NCBI GenBank assembly: GCA_019916065.1
Contig: CM034240.1
Coordinates: forward strand, 47,788,238 to 47,852,237
Length of the DNA: 64,000 nucleotides
DNA from: Vitellaria paradoxa
Lineage: Eukaryota > Streptophyta > Magnoliopsida > Ericales > Sapotaceae
Direction of reading: 5' to 3'
Positions 48,754-60,235 of this stretch are shown here, piece after piece. Numbering within the stretch: the stretch's first letter is position 1; every line of letters begins with the position of its first letter. The translations under genes were made by a program, and so were the position numbers. The notes beneath the pieces are model-generated. The model did not search any database, was not told where the DNA came from, and saw only the letters and a program-made list of their open reading frames with translations.

Positions 48754-51700
48754 CTATACCTCCTCTTTCTTGGGCCCTTCTCCTCCCTTCCCCTGATTTC
48801 CATTCTCTAGTTTAGGTAACTCCTGGTCCTTCACATCGTTCCTTTCATCACTAACCTTGAACATCCCCTCTCCTGAACACGGTCCATAAGCCCAACTAAC
48901 AAGAACAAAATAAAAGAGATTGAGAGTGCCCAAAATAGACAGAAGCCAATAGTAGCTCTCGAAATGGCCCTCGTTAATATTATCCGAAAACCAGCTCTCT
49001 TTACCCCCTCTCTTGGTGATATCATCCACTGTGTTCAGTATAAATCTGGCCAATGCGTTGCCAGCAGCGGCACTAGAGCCGGACATGATTAATGCAAAGC
49101 TTGACATACTCTTTGGTAATTCCGAGTAGAAGAACTCATTTTGAGCGATTGCATTGAAAGCTTCGGCAATGCCAAACAAGACATGCTGTGGCACGAGCCA
49201 CATAGCCGACATACTCACCACTGCACTCGGGTTGTTCAAGTACCCGCTTGCAATTGCTTTTCTTCTTCGAATATGTTCCACAACACCTGAAACTATCATG
49301 GCCAAGATTGAGAAAAATAGCCCGAGACCGATTCTCGTTTTCAGAGCAATCCGGAAGGGTTTTCCTCTCATCTTTGATGCCAAGGGAATTACCACGCGAT
49401 CATAAACAACAATCCAAAGTGCTGCACCCAAAGTTATGAACATAACAAAGGACGCTGGTGGGATTTCGAAGCCTGAAGTTATGTGCCTGTCCATGGATTT
49501 AGCCTGGAGTAATTGGAAAGAGCCCTGATTTGTGTTTATTGGGATCACTTTTATGAGTGCTTTCAGCTCTTCAACTTCATCAACGGTACATAGACTCCAA
49601 CGATCAGAAGCTACTCCATCCGGCGTTACATCTTCGGGTTTCCGAATTACGCAAGCTTTATTTAAGAACCTGAAGGCATATAACATTAAAACACCTCATT
49701 AGTGTGGTCATAAATTAAGAAGCTCTAAAAGTAGTTCAGGCGATGGAATTTTTTTTTTTTTTTTTTAAAAGGTGGGGAGAAGGGTTGTAGTGCGTTTTCT
49801 TATAAGACCTTGTAGAGCCAGTACGTAAAACTTTGGATTACGTGTGGACTCTAATGTAATGTAGACTCTACAATTGACCCCTAGATTTGAGATAATAACA
49901 GTATTTACTTGAGTCTGTCAGTTGGCACTGTAAGGCTTGAATCCTTGTTGCAATGATAAGCCCCGTTTGAGTTTGGAGGTGGGAGGGCTAGTCTTCTGTT
50001 CTTATATGAAGCCACGAGCACTTGTGCAAAGCTAGTAAAAATGCTCATGGTAGGTTTCAGCTTGATGTAAAATGGAGAACCAAGGAAGAAGGCCACGGCA
50101 GACACGAGCATGAGTGCTGCTGGAACTCCAAAACCCAATTTCCATCCGAAGTGATCTTGGAGGTAAACGATGCCCAAGTACGCAGCGAGAACCGCAACGG
50201 CCGTCGAAGCATTGTACCAACTGAAGAATTTCTCTAACATCCTGGTGCTCTGACCGTTTGAATTGTTTCTTGTGTCCACTTGATCTGCTCCGAATGCCAA
50301 GGAACAAGGATTAATGCCAGAAGCTCCTATGGTCATGAGAGCAAATGAGGAAAGTAGAACGGCATACTGGAATGATGTTGGGGATTTGCAATTCCCCTTC
50401 AGTTTATCGCAATGGGGAGGTCTTGCTTGTGGGATCATAGCTGTTAACCATAGGAGTACCATGCCCTGTAATAGTGAAAATAGATTACAAATCGAAATCA
50501 GACATTATTCATAATTCAATACGTAAATGAAACGTATTGCAATTTTACAAAAGAAAACTTGCAATTAAATAATAAGTTAAAAATGATATGAAATTACATT
50601 TATCAATTCCTTATCATTTCTTTATTTATTTTTTTATTTTAGGAACATAAAAATTTTAAATTTCTAATTTGTTTGTAAATATAATCTATAGATAAAATAA
50701 AAAATATATACATTTATAGTGCAAAAATTAATAACTACGAGTTTTTTGATTACATAAATAACATTATATATTTATTGTGTTTGGCACGTATCCTAATAAT
50801 TTCAAATTTTGACATGTTTTGTGCCATACTCATATTGCGCATCCACAAGCAAGGATTTTAAGTAGTCGTTTCGTAACGTTGTTATTTTTCTATTTATGTT
50901 TGTATGTTTATTTTTTTGTTTTTTATTTCCTATTGCTCTTCTTTTTTTAAAATGAAAACTGAAACTGCATTTAGAAATACAATTTTGTTTACAATTAATA
51001 ATTTTTTATTTCTCTAAAATATTTAATTTTATTATTTTTAAAAATTAATTAAATAAAATATAAGTATTATATCATTTAATCCAGTAAATACAAAATATAT
51101 TAATTATAATTTAATCATATTATTTAATAAAAAATTTTTGAATAAAATATATTTCAAAATAATTTAAATAATTTAATTATGACATTTATTAAAAATAATT
51201 TAATTTAATATATTTAATATTAGTTATATTAATTATTTTAAATTAATTATTAAAATTAGTTATTAAAATAAATAATTGAATTAAATTAGTTAGTTTAATT
51301 AATAGGAAATATAAAATATAAAATTATTTTTAATAAATAAAAAAATATATTAATTTTATTTAATTTATTAAATAATTTAATTTTAATATCTATTAAAATA
51401 TATTATTTATTAAGAAATAATTTAATAATATTTATGAAAATATTATTATTAAATTATTTATTAAATTAAATACAATTAATATATTTTATTATTTATTAAA
51501 AATAATTTAATAATTTATATTTCCTATTAATTAAATTAACTAAATTAATTCAATTATTTATTAGAAACAAATTATAATATATTACATATTCATTTAATTA
51601 ATTTATATATATTATATTATGTATTTAAAGTAATTTTAGTTCAATAAAATATTTGAATAAACTAATTTATTTTAATATAATGTAACAAAAATAGATAAAG

Positions 51701-53584
51701 TATTAGAATTAACAAAATATTTGCAATAGAAAAAAAGAATGAAAATACCATTTTTTATTTGTATTTTTTGTTTAAGTTTTTATTTTTTTTAAAACTAAAA
51801 CAACGTAAATAGATTTAACAAATATGTTTTTGTTACCAGTTTATAAAATTTTAAAAATATAAATAAAAAAATAAAAATAAAAACATTACCAAACTGCACC
51901 TAAATAACATTAATAAAAAATGTAATAATTTAGAAATAAATGAAAATTGGACTGATATTTTTTTCTTATGAAATCACATCTAACCTAAATTGGTCATTTT
52001 TCAACATTTCAATAAATAAATATGAATTATTTATGTTGTTTCAAGATTTTTTATTTAATTAATCAATAATATTAGAATATAAAGATTACTTTTTTTAAAT
52101 TTTTTTATATTACTTAGAGCATAAGAGTGAAGATATTTACACCTATTAAAGTTAATGTGAAATTGAAAAAACTAATTACGAAAATGTGTATTTACCATTT
52201 CTCAAATCATAAGCAAGGTTATATATACACGTGTACAGAGAACATAAATGAAAGACAAAACAACACGCACCAAGGCGTCACGCCGCTTCTCGAAAGCATA
52301 AATTTGCATTGACGGCTAGTTGACAAAAAAAGGGGGTGAAAAGTATAATAAAAATAAAAATATGTGATATAAAAGTAATATTTAAAAAAATTTAATTAAA
52401 AAAATATAAAAATTAATTAAAATTGATGACTTTTAGTGTCACTAAACAAGCCCTTACAATAACAAAGTCTTCATTTGCTTTACCGTAAATTTTGAAAATT
52501 TTTCAAAATTTTTAAAATATATTCATTTTTTTTTCTTATTATACAAATTACAAATTAACAATTTATTTTATTTTATTCTATTTTTTTTACCGCTATAAAC
52601 ACACTCAAAATCAAACTCAAGCCAAAATCCTAATCTCGACCGCAGGAAGGAGAGGAAAGCCCACCAAAAAATAAAAAAATAAATAAAGAAAGAAAATAAA
52701 GAAAAGGAGCTTAATCGGCTCAGATGCAAGAAGAAAGATCTCTGAGATCTAGAAGTGAAGAAGAGATCAAAACCCCCTGGTTTGTTTGTGGGCTAACAAA
52801 ATATATCAAAAGTTAAAAAGAACTTTTCTAATCAAATTTCATCGTGTATTATTTTTATATTATTATTATTATTTTTTTAGTATTTTCTTGTATTTTTTGC
52901 CATGAGCCGAGAGAGCTGATTCTTTTGTTTCAAATGTGAAAAGTGGGGGCCTGATTCTTTTCCCACTCCTCCCTGGCCAGTCAGGTTAGTTTTCTTTTTT
53001 TTTTAATCTCATACAAAATTTGACCTCATCATATATATACGTATGCATGTCTACGTATGCAATCCCATCTATATATGGTAAGGTAGAGAGGGGGAGAGAG
53101 AAGCAGTAAAAATTAATTACCAGAAGACTAAAGATGGAGCCAAAGCCAATGGTGAGGAAGCGACCGATATAGGAATCAGAGAGAAAAGCCCCAAGCACTG
53201 GGACGAAGTTGTTGGCCGCAGACCACATGAAGAGGATGTTGGTCCCTTTAGCGAAGGTTATGTGGTATTCACCCATCATATACAGTATCATGTTCGGGGT
53301 CAGTCCAATGCTTGCCACCTTCATCAGTGCTACATTTGCTGCAATTATTCAATACCCACAGCCCAAAAAAGTTTAGATCTACCGCAAACAAAAAGAATAT
53401 CCCTAAAGGACAAACAAAAAAAAAAAAAAGAAACATTGGAGCTTTTTTTTTTTTTTTACATAAGCTTTGTATGTACTTAAATTTGTGTACCTATGATGAA
53501 AGGCAGGGTTATAAGGCCGCCCTTTTGCCTTCTTGGAGGAATTTGCCCCTCCTCCTTTTCTTGCTGCTGCTGCCGCTCCTCCAT
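48754..53584 (-). CDS. NPF1-like transporter, copy C, open frame but TM7 deletion
   Basis: Exons are 53584-53491, 53338-53121, 50465-49909 and 49669-48754 (GT-AG), 1785 nt, 594 aa. The frame is uninterrupted. Two differences from copies A and B touch conserved sites. Exon 4 lacks nine codons, so TM7 reads VIPINTNQGS where copy A has VIPIWSTGIMMAVNTSQGS. In TM1 the ExxE[K/R] region reads VALMK, so neither Glu remains; further on, MMDEYH has become MMGEYH. Intron 2 is 2.66 kb because of a 1 kb insertion. A five-codon upstream reading frame (53617-53600) precedes the start by 15 bases. Copy C may be a decaying gene, or a transporter with altered coupling; the TM7 loss makes normal transport unlikely. 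Confidence 0.9.
50871..51900. mobile_element. 1 kb inverted-repeat insertion in NPF-C intron 2
   Basis: Absent from the matching site in NPF-B intron 2 (around 20820, AGATTTTAAATAACTG). The ends are TCGTTTCGTAACGTTGTTATTTTT-like and, reversed, GGTGCAGTTTGGTAATG, imperfect inverted repeats. The interior (about 51000-51720) is almost pure A/T and itself palindromic: AATAATTGAATTAAATTAG at 51270 mirrors CTAAATTAATTCAATTATTT at 51538, centre near 51400. No coding sequence. Confidence 0.7.
52309..52456 (+). repeat. MITE, 'GGTCAAAA' family, copy 9, in NPF-C intron 2
   Basis: Starts GCTAGTTGACAAAAAAAGG and ends TAGTGTCACTAAACAAGCCC. Not present in the aligned part of NPF-B intron 2 (between AAGGTGCATT and TACAATAGCAAAG near 21240), so it inserted after the B/C duplication. 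Confidence 0.7.
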
Positions 53585-53599
53585 TTTAGTTTCACCCAC

Positions 53600-53617
53600 T
53601 CAATTCTGCATCTCCAT
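53600..53617 (-). promoter_or_regulatory. Five-codon upstream reading frame of NPF copy C
   Basis: ATG GAG ATG CAG AAT TGA, ending 15 bases before the main ATG at 53584. In copy B the same ATG is open into the protein and forms its N-terminus. Copy A keeps the second ATG in frame. Short upstream frames this close usually lower translation of the main frame. Confidence 0.6.
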
Positions 53618-53726
53618 ATCGTCTCCTTGCAAGAAGCAGAGGGGGGGGGGGTGAGACAAAGATATGGGTGGTGGTTGGCAGTGAGATAACAATTATATAG
53701 AAATTTGACAGCATAGAGTTATTTTT

Positions 53727-53940
53727 GGGGTAAATTATATCTAGACCTCCTAGATATTAAGGTATTTACACATGGACTCTCTTAATATTAAAAAATTACA
53801 AAAACCCCCCTTATTTTGAAAAGTTAGTAACATTTAGATCCATTCATTAGTATGCCGCTAGAATTTCTGTTAAAAAGATGACATCAGCTAAATTTTTTTA
53901 ATATACTAAATTTACCTTTCTTAACAGTTAAAATTTACAC
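53727..53940 (+). mobile_element. Solo terminal repeat of the Mutator-type family, upstream of NPF-C
   Basis: Starts GGGTAAATTATATCTAGAC and follows the same order of motifs as the element ends at 23363 and 30294 (TTACACATG, CTTATTTTGAAA, TTTCTGTTAA). No partner end with matching 9-bp flanks was found. It lies about 30 bases beyond the NPF-C TATA box. Confidence 0.6.
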
Positions 53941-54364
53941 TTTTTCAATATATATATAACTATGTATTGCACTTTTATGCTATATGTGTGTGTTTGGAGT
54001 AATAAAAAATAAGAAAAAATAAGATAAAACGTGATTTTGGGTAAAAAATAGCATTTGAAATTTTCTTTTAAACTGTATTTTTTGGAGATGAACAGTGCCA
54101 AAACCATTAGAATAGTTTCCCAAATCCGTTCTAACGGATTTGAAAAAATACCACTCAATATTCTACATAACAGTTATTTTCTCTTTCTTTTGCACTAAAT
54201 CGAAACAATTTTTTAAATTCATTCTAACGAATTCAAAAATTTTAAATTATTAGAATAGTTTTCTAAATTTATTTTAATAGATTTAAAAAAATTGTATAAA
54301 ATAACCGTGAAATTTTCACAATCTTATCCTCCATTTTCACAATCATATTCTTTATTTTATTTTC

Positions 54365-54848
54365 TTAAAAGCCGTGAGTTTTGTTAGACACATCTTCTAG
54401 AAAGCCGTGAATTTTTGTAGCACTAATTTTTCTTAAAAAGTCGTGAGTTTTTGTAGAAACACGTTTTAGAAAATCGTAAGTTTTTGTTGATGCTGTGACT
54501 ATTTGTAGTCCCATTTTCTGGAAATCGGAAGTTTTTGCCGACGCAGTGAGTATTTGTAGTCCCATTTTTCTAGAAAGCCGTGAGTTTTTTTAAGAAACTT
54601 GTAAGGGTTCGTTTGAAATCTTAAAAAATTTTAAAAATTTTTAAATTTCTTAAATTAAATTTTACTACTTATTATTTTTATATTACATTAATCATACCTT
54701 TTGATTTTTTTTATTATTTTTAAGACCCCAAACACCTCACATCTTCCTTAAAATTGTGAGTTTTTGCAATCGCATTTTCTAGAAAGCCGTGAGTTTTTGT
54801 GGACACCACATTTTCTAAAAATTTGTGGACTCTTTGTAGGCACGTTCA
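54365..54848. repeat. Degenerate minisatellite interrupted by a MITE
   Basis: Repeated units of about 33-52 bp, each containing (A/T)CTAGAAAGCCGTGAGTTTTTG(T/C), at 54365-54600 and again at 54745-54848. The gap (about 54605-54745) is a MITE with GGTTCGTTTGAAATC and CCCCAAACACC ends. Units are about 75-90% alike by eye. The open frames across it come from repetition and are not considered coding. Confidence 0.7.
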
Positions 54849-55014
54849 TTCAACGAGTCATATATTACATATAAGGTGTGTTCGGATTAATAAAAAGTGA
54901 GATAAATTATAGATTGATAATTTATTTAATGAAATAAAAAGTAAATAAATTTTAATAATTTTTAAAAATTTTTAATAAACTAGACGGAGTCAGAATAGTT
55001 AAACTGTCACATTC

Positions 55015-55935
55015 GTTGAACTGCCTCATTTGCACCAAAATAAATAAACAAATAAACAAAATTGCACACGATCGAAAGATTGGGGCCCTTGTGGGTCGAT
55101 CATCAACAAATTGGACTCGTCGAAGCCAAATTATTTTATTTTTAAAATTTAAAAAAAAATTAAGCCCACTTAGCCCTCTTGCGGTATTTGTAATTTTTTT
55201 CTATAATTTTGTACCCAAAATTATAAAATATTATTTTTTGACAAAAATTTGCAGATTATTTATAATTTTTTTTCTGAAACATAAAAAAAATATCACGCGC
55301 AGTAAAATTATAAATAATCCGCAAATTTTTATCAAGTAGATAAAAATAACATTTTATAATTTTTGGTGCAAAATTATTAATAAAAGAAATTACAAACACC
55401 TAACGAGGGCTAAGTGAGATTGAATATTTTCTTAAATTTCAAACAATAAAATTAACTTGGACAAGTCGTTTAGGTTGACTTTCAACTCCCAAGGGCACTA
55501 CGCACTACTCGTTCCATCGTGTACAATTTTTTTTTTTAATTTTTATTTTATTTATTTATTTTTTGTTTGGTTGGAAATGGGCCACTTAGATAACTTTCTT
55601 TATGAGAATGTAATATAAAATTAATTTATGGTGTATTTGGAGTAATAAAAAATGAAATAAATTGAGAATTGTGAAATAAAAAGTAAATAATTTTTAAAAT
55701 TTTCAGATATTTTTAAAAATTTGTAATAAACCAATGGAAATTTAATGATAGTGTTTACTAAAAATGGATGAAAACTCACATTTCTATAAGAAAATAAAAG
55801 TAACTTCTTTCCATTTAAAAAAAAAAAAAACTCATAACATAGTTGCTATGCACTGAATCTGTTGTCACTTACCCCTATTCTCCTCCCATCCCTTTCTCTG
55901 TCCCAACGTCTATTTCAAATTCGATCCGAAAAATT
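55015..55935. repeat. Palindrome built from NPF upstream sequence
   Basis: The left arm (about 55060-55280) matches the NPF-B upstream region (about 22645-22870) in the same orientation (CACGATCGAA, GGACTCGTC, TTAGCCCTC). The right arm (about 55290-55530) is its reverse complement (CTAACGAGGGCTAAG, CTTGGACAAGTCG, CGTTCCATCGTGTAC). Beyond it, 55850-55935 is an inverted copy of the NPF promoter stretch at 22442-22510 (GATGGGAGGAGAATAGGGGT in reverse). No NPF exon follows. The arms could form a hairpin transcript of about 200 bp. Confidence 0.75.
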
Positions 55936-57240
55936 GAGGGTGATTTGGTAGAGTAATCTTTTTTTTCAATTTATCATTTCTGTAATTTTTTTCTTTCATT
56001 TGAGGGGGTTTTCAGGCACAATATGTTGCAAAAATTATCATTTTTGATTGTTGAGTGTCTAGCAAATTATTATTTTTTGTTATTTTTTTGTTCAGCTACA
56101 GTAATTTTTTAACTCAAAAGTTATTAAAAATTATTAAAAATTATCAAAAATTTTATCAAACATCCAAAAGTTATAAAAAGTTACAAAAAAAATTTTACTT
56201 ATTTTACCAATCACATCAAAAATTATAATAAACAACTATTGACAAAAAAAAAAAAAAAAACAAAATAAAAAATTGCTAAAACATTTTGCCTTCAAATGCT
56301 TCGTCATTCACCCCTATCATCCTCCGTCAAGGGAAAAAAAAAAAAGCTAGCTAATTACTAGTACAATTTTTTTTTTTTTTGTGTGTTTGAAAAGAGAAAA
56401 AAAAATAACTTTATCATGTCTAACTTTTTACATTTTTTTGTTAATTTAATACTTTTGTCTTTCACAATTTAAAAGTATAAAAAAATAAATTTAATTATTT
56501 TAAAAAAATTGAAAAGCTAAATAGCTCTAATTACCAGGTCTTTGTTTCCAAACGGAACCAAAAAGAGTACGATGACATTAGAGCACCAACTCTTACGCCA
56601 CTGCAAGTGAGCACTAGCACGGACTACACTGTAAGTTCGGAGTGTTTGGATAATAAAAAAGTATAAAAAAATAAAAAATTTAATATAAAAATGGTATGTG
56701 ACGAAATTTAATTAAAAAATTAATAATTTTTTTATAATTTGTGATGAAATTTAGTATGCATTTGGAGTAATAAAACAAGAAAAAAATAAGAAAAAAGTGG
56801 TTTGGGATAAGAACAGCCTTTGATGTTTCTTTCCAAACTGTATTTTTGGAGATAAACAGTGCTAAAACCATTAGAACGGTTTCGTAAATCCATTCTAACG
56901 GATTAAAAAAATGTTTTTTCTTTCTCTGAACAGTGCTAAAACCGTTAGAACGGCTTTTAAAATTCGTTTTAACGAATTCTAAACCAGTAAATCGTTAGAA
57001 CGGTTTATCCAAATCTGTTCTAATGGATTTTAAAAAAATTGAGATAAATAAATGACAATGGTACTCATTTAAAAGTTTTCGACGTAAAGAATATGATTGT
57101 GAAAAAAAATTTCACACTTGATTAACTTTCTTACGAATTTTTTATTTTTTTAATGAAACATTGAAATTTTTTAAAATTAGTAAAAGTAAAAAAAAGTAAA
57201 AATGTAATAGAGAATTTTAATTTATAGAGATTATTGGATT
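55936..57240. other. AT-rich spacer with MITEs
   Basis: Contains a MITE of the 'GTTAATTTGACATTTTTA' type (about 56380-56550), a weak match to 30780-30870 (about 56565-56640) and a CCGTT/ACGG-type element (about 56755-57170). No gene. Confidence 0.5.
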
Positions 57241-57458
57241 TTTATGGAGTTTTAAACTAGTCGAGATCGACGTGAAACAAATATTCGCATTGGCGAAGCA
57301 AAATTAACAAACAGTCAAATAAGTAAAAAAACAAATGGAAGAAAAACGCAAGACAAAAATGTGGACTCGGATGTGTGATGCAAATATTCAATGCATGAGA
57401 TGGAGCAATCAATCTTGTTTTATTTTTTCTTTTTTGAAACTAAAAAGATTTTATTAAG

Positions 57459-57614
57459 GGACTGTTTGGCCAACAAAAAAAATTAAAAGTCACCAAATCT
57501 TAACTACTTTTTGTATTTTTTTCAATTAAATTTTAACACCTATCACTTTTATGTCACATCTTTCTATTTTTATAGTATTTTTTGACCAAAATTGACCAAC
57601 CAAACACCCCCTAC
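57459..57614 (-). repeat. MITE, 'GGTCAAAA' family, copy 10
   Basis: Starts GGGACTGTTTGGCCAAC and ends GACCAACCAAACACCCCC. Clear inverted termini. Confidence 0.7.
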
Positions 57615-57892
57615 AAGGACTTTTCTCGTACCAATATTTATAAGACTTAGGAAGAAAGCTGATAAGGGAATTTCTAGAAAGTAGTGAATCTTTTAAATAA
57701 TTAGTTGTTAAAAAAAAAGAGAATTTTAATTTATAGAAATTATTAAAATTTTATAAAATTTTTTTTTAGAGTTTATTAACATTTCAAACGGTGCCTTAAT
57801 AAACCAAACACTAATAAATGAAGAAAGACCTCAGGCTTTTGGAAAATTAAACCATTATCCGTTGTTGACCATAAATAGCGGCTACACATGGA

Positions 57893-58046
57893 TGCTTGGT
57901 AAGCAAAAGTTTGGTAAAAAAATATAGTAAAAATATAAATATTTAATATAAAAATGATATGTGATAAAATTTGATTAAAAAAATATAAAAAAATAAATAA
58001 AAATTAATAAATTTTTGATTAATTTTAACTAATCAAATACTCTCAT
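57893..58046 (+). repeat. MITE, 'GGTCAAAA' family, copy 11
   Basis: Starts TGCTTGGTAAGCAAAAG and ends AACTAATCAAATACTCTC. The interior has AAAAATGATATGTGATAAAA. Confidence 0.65.
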
Positions 58047-58169
58047 AATAATTATTTTTATTCAATATGGGTTTAAAAATGACGCGAGCTTAATGACGTA
58101 AACCTTAACGTGCCTTTAATGGCGCAAAGGAGTATACTTTAAAAGCATGAAATAACTATTCAAAGTGTG

Positions 58170-58310
58170 TTTAGTTGAGTAAAATTAATCAAAATTCATC
58201 AATTTTTATCAATTTTTTTGTAATTTATTTTAATTAAATTTTACCACATATCACTTTTACATAAAATTTTTATACTTTTATGCCAAACTTTTACCAACCG
58301 AACACTCCTA
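58170..58310 (-). repeat. MITE, 'GGTCAAAA' family, copy 12
   Basis: Starts AAGTGTGTTTAGTTGAG and ends TACCAACCGAACACTCC, only about 120 bases from copy 11 and in opposite orientation. Confidence 0.6.
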
Positions 58311-59916
58311 TCTCCTTGTTGGGAGTGTCAAATTTTGGAAATAAATAAATAAATTTTGAATTGTTTAATGTTTGTTTTCAAACAACTGTAAAAATGTTGA
58401 TAAAAACTGAAGAAAATTTTTTAAAAAAAAGGTAAAAGTTAAAAAAGTTGGTAAAAATTAAAGAAAATTAAAAAAAAGTTGGTAAAAATTAAAGACAGTT
58501 AAAAAAATTAGAAATTTAGTGCGAAGAAAATTGAAAAAGTTTAAAAAAATTAAATATTTTTTTTTATCAAATTTAAGTTTCCAAACGCACATTTCAGCGT
58601 TACTTTTGACTATCACATATTGTGGTCTCTTAACACTGAATTCATAAATATATATATATATATATATCTCAACTCCTAGGGAAAAAATGGATAATAAATT
58701 AAAAAAAATTTAAAACTTATATTTTATCTTTATTACTATTGGAATAATTTTAATGACCTGTAACTGAAGTTTTGAAATTAGACAATTAAACAATGATTTA
58801 ATTTCTTTCTTTTTTTTTAACAAATATATGATCGATGTGTTTGGAGTGACAAAGAGTTAAAAATAAATAAAAGTTATATGTTTGCAATTTGTGCAATGAT
58901 ACAAAAAGTGAATAATTTTTAAAAATTTTTGATTTTTTTTGATAATTTTCAAACCTCCAAATAGAGCAAATATATCTAAGAGGAGTGAGACAAATTTTAG
59001 TCCAATAACATTAGCGAGATGAGAGAATGAATAATTATTCCACTTGATCGAAGCCATTTGCTTAATTGTTTCCTCCAAATGCGGGAATCATGCTAAGTCA
59101 TGGTATTGAATGAAAATTTATGGGTAGAAAATTTCGTTTATGTAACATTGTTCTTGGAATGTTTTTGGTGAAATGAAAGGGTAAAATGAGCAAATAATTT
59201 ATATCATGAAATATTTTAATTGTATTACTATTTTCATTTAAATATGAAACCACATATTAGTTAATAATATTTATAAAGTAAGGGGTGTTTCTACAATATT
59301 CAAAGGACGTGAAATTATCTATGTTTAGCCAAATATTTAGAGAACATACTTGTAATTTACCCTATATGAAATATTAACCTTCAGCAACTTTTGTTTTAAC
59401 ATCTATTTTTCGTCTTTATAAGTATGAATAATTAGATGTGTAAACTATGTCATATGATTTGAGTACGACACAAATTAAAAAATCATGTATGTGGCAAGCA
59501 AAATACGGTACATGGCTTGGCTTGATCGGGTCTAGCACAATACACGATTGAAACAGGAACATAATTCAAGTACAGCACAGGCTTCAAACAACTACATAAC
59601 AACTAAGGTAATTATGTGAATTGATCGAATAAGTAAATATTACTCCGTTATTTCACTTAACAAACTCAAAATCAAAAGCCAAACATTCAAAACTATCACA
59701 CACTAATTCCTAAATATTTATTTGCAACCTAAGACTCATCATAAATATTCATTCAATGTATATATTTCATTTTTTTAATTAAATATCTTTAATTATTAAC
59801 TATGTTGAGGTCCAACACATTTGAAAAGAAAATGCTTATAAACAAATAAATAGAAGGAACTAATAAGTTATGTGTGGAATATAATAAGAAATATTTAAAT
59901 TAATAAATAAGAAAAA

Positions 59917-60235
59917 GACTCTCTTCGGGATCCGCTTTCCGGCCAGAAGGACTTTTTCCCAAATCGCCGAAGCTTCGCCCCGGACTACCAGACTTTCACC
60001 ACTTGACTTATCCACGACCTAGCGCCTTCTATCTACTGTAACTGCGGTATTCGTTCTCTTTGACAAGTTAAGATCAACGTGAAACAAAGACTCTCTTCGG
60101 GATCCGCTTTCCGGCCGGAAGGACTTTTTCCCAAATTGCCGAAGCTTCACCCCGAACTACCAGACTTTCACCACTTGACTTATCCACGAAGCTTCACCCC
60201 GAACTACCAGTCTTTCACCACTTGACTTATCCACC
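59917..60235. repeat. GC-rich tandem duplication, 172-bp unit
   Basis: Unit 1 (59917-60088) and unit 2 (60089-60187) both start GACTCTCTTCGGGATCCGCT; a third partial unit at 60188-60233 repeats GAAGCTTCACCCCGAACTAC to CTTGACTTATCCAC. The GC content stands out against the spacer. On the minus strand both full units keep the same open frame, which is compatible with a captured coding fragment. No counterpart exists near 36620 in the other half. Confidence 0.7.

Noticed and set aside
54365..54565. 66-codon frame with repeated KTHDFL-like units
   Set aside because: It is the translation of the degenerate minisatellite; other frames are equally repetitive and no promoter or homologue is evident.
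53727..59370. A 5.6 kb Mutator-type element pairing the solo terminal repeat at 53727 with a GGGTAAATTACA-like end near 59365
   Set aside because: The flanking bases (GTTATTTTT versus TATATGAAA) do not match, and the internal sequence is explained by the segmental duplication.
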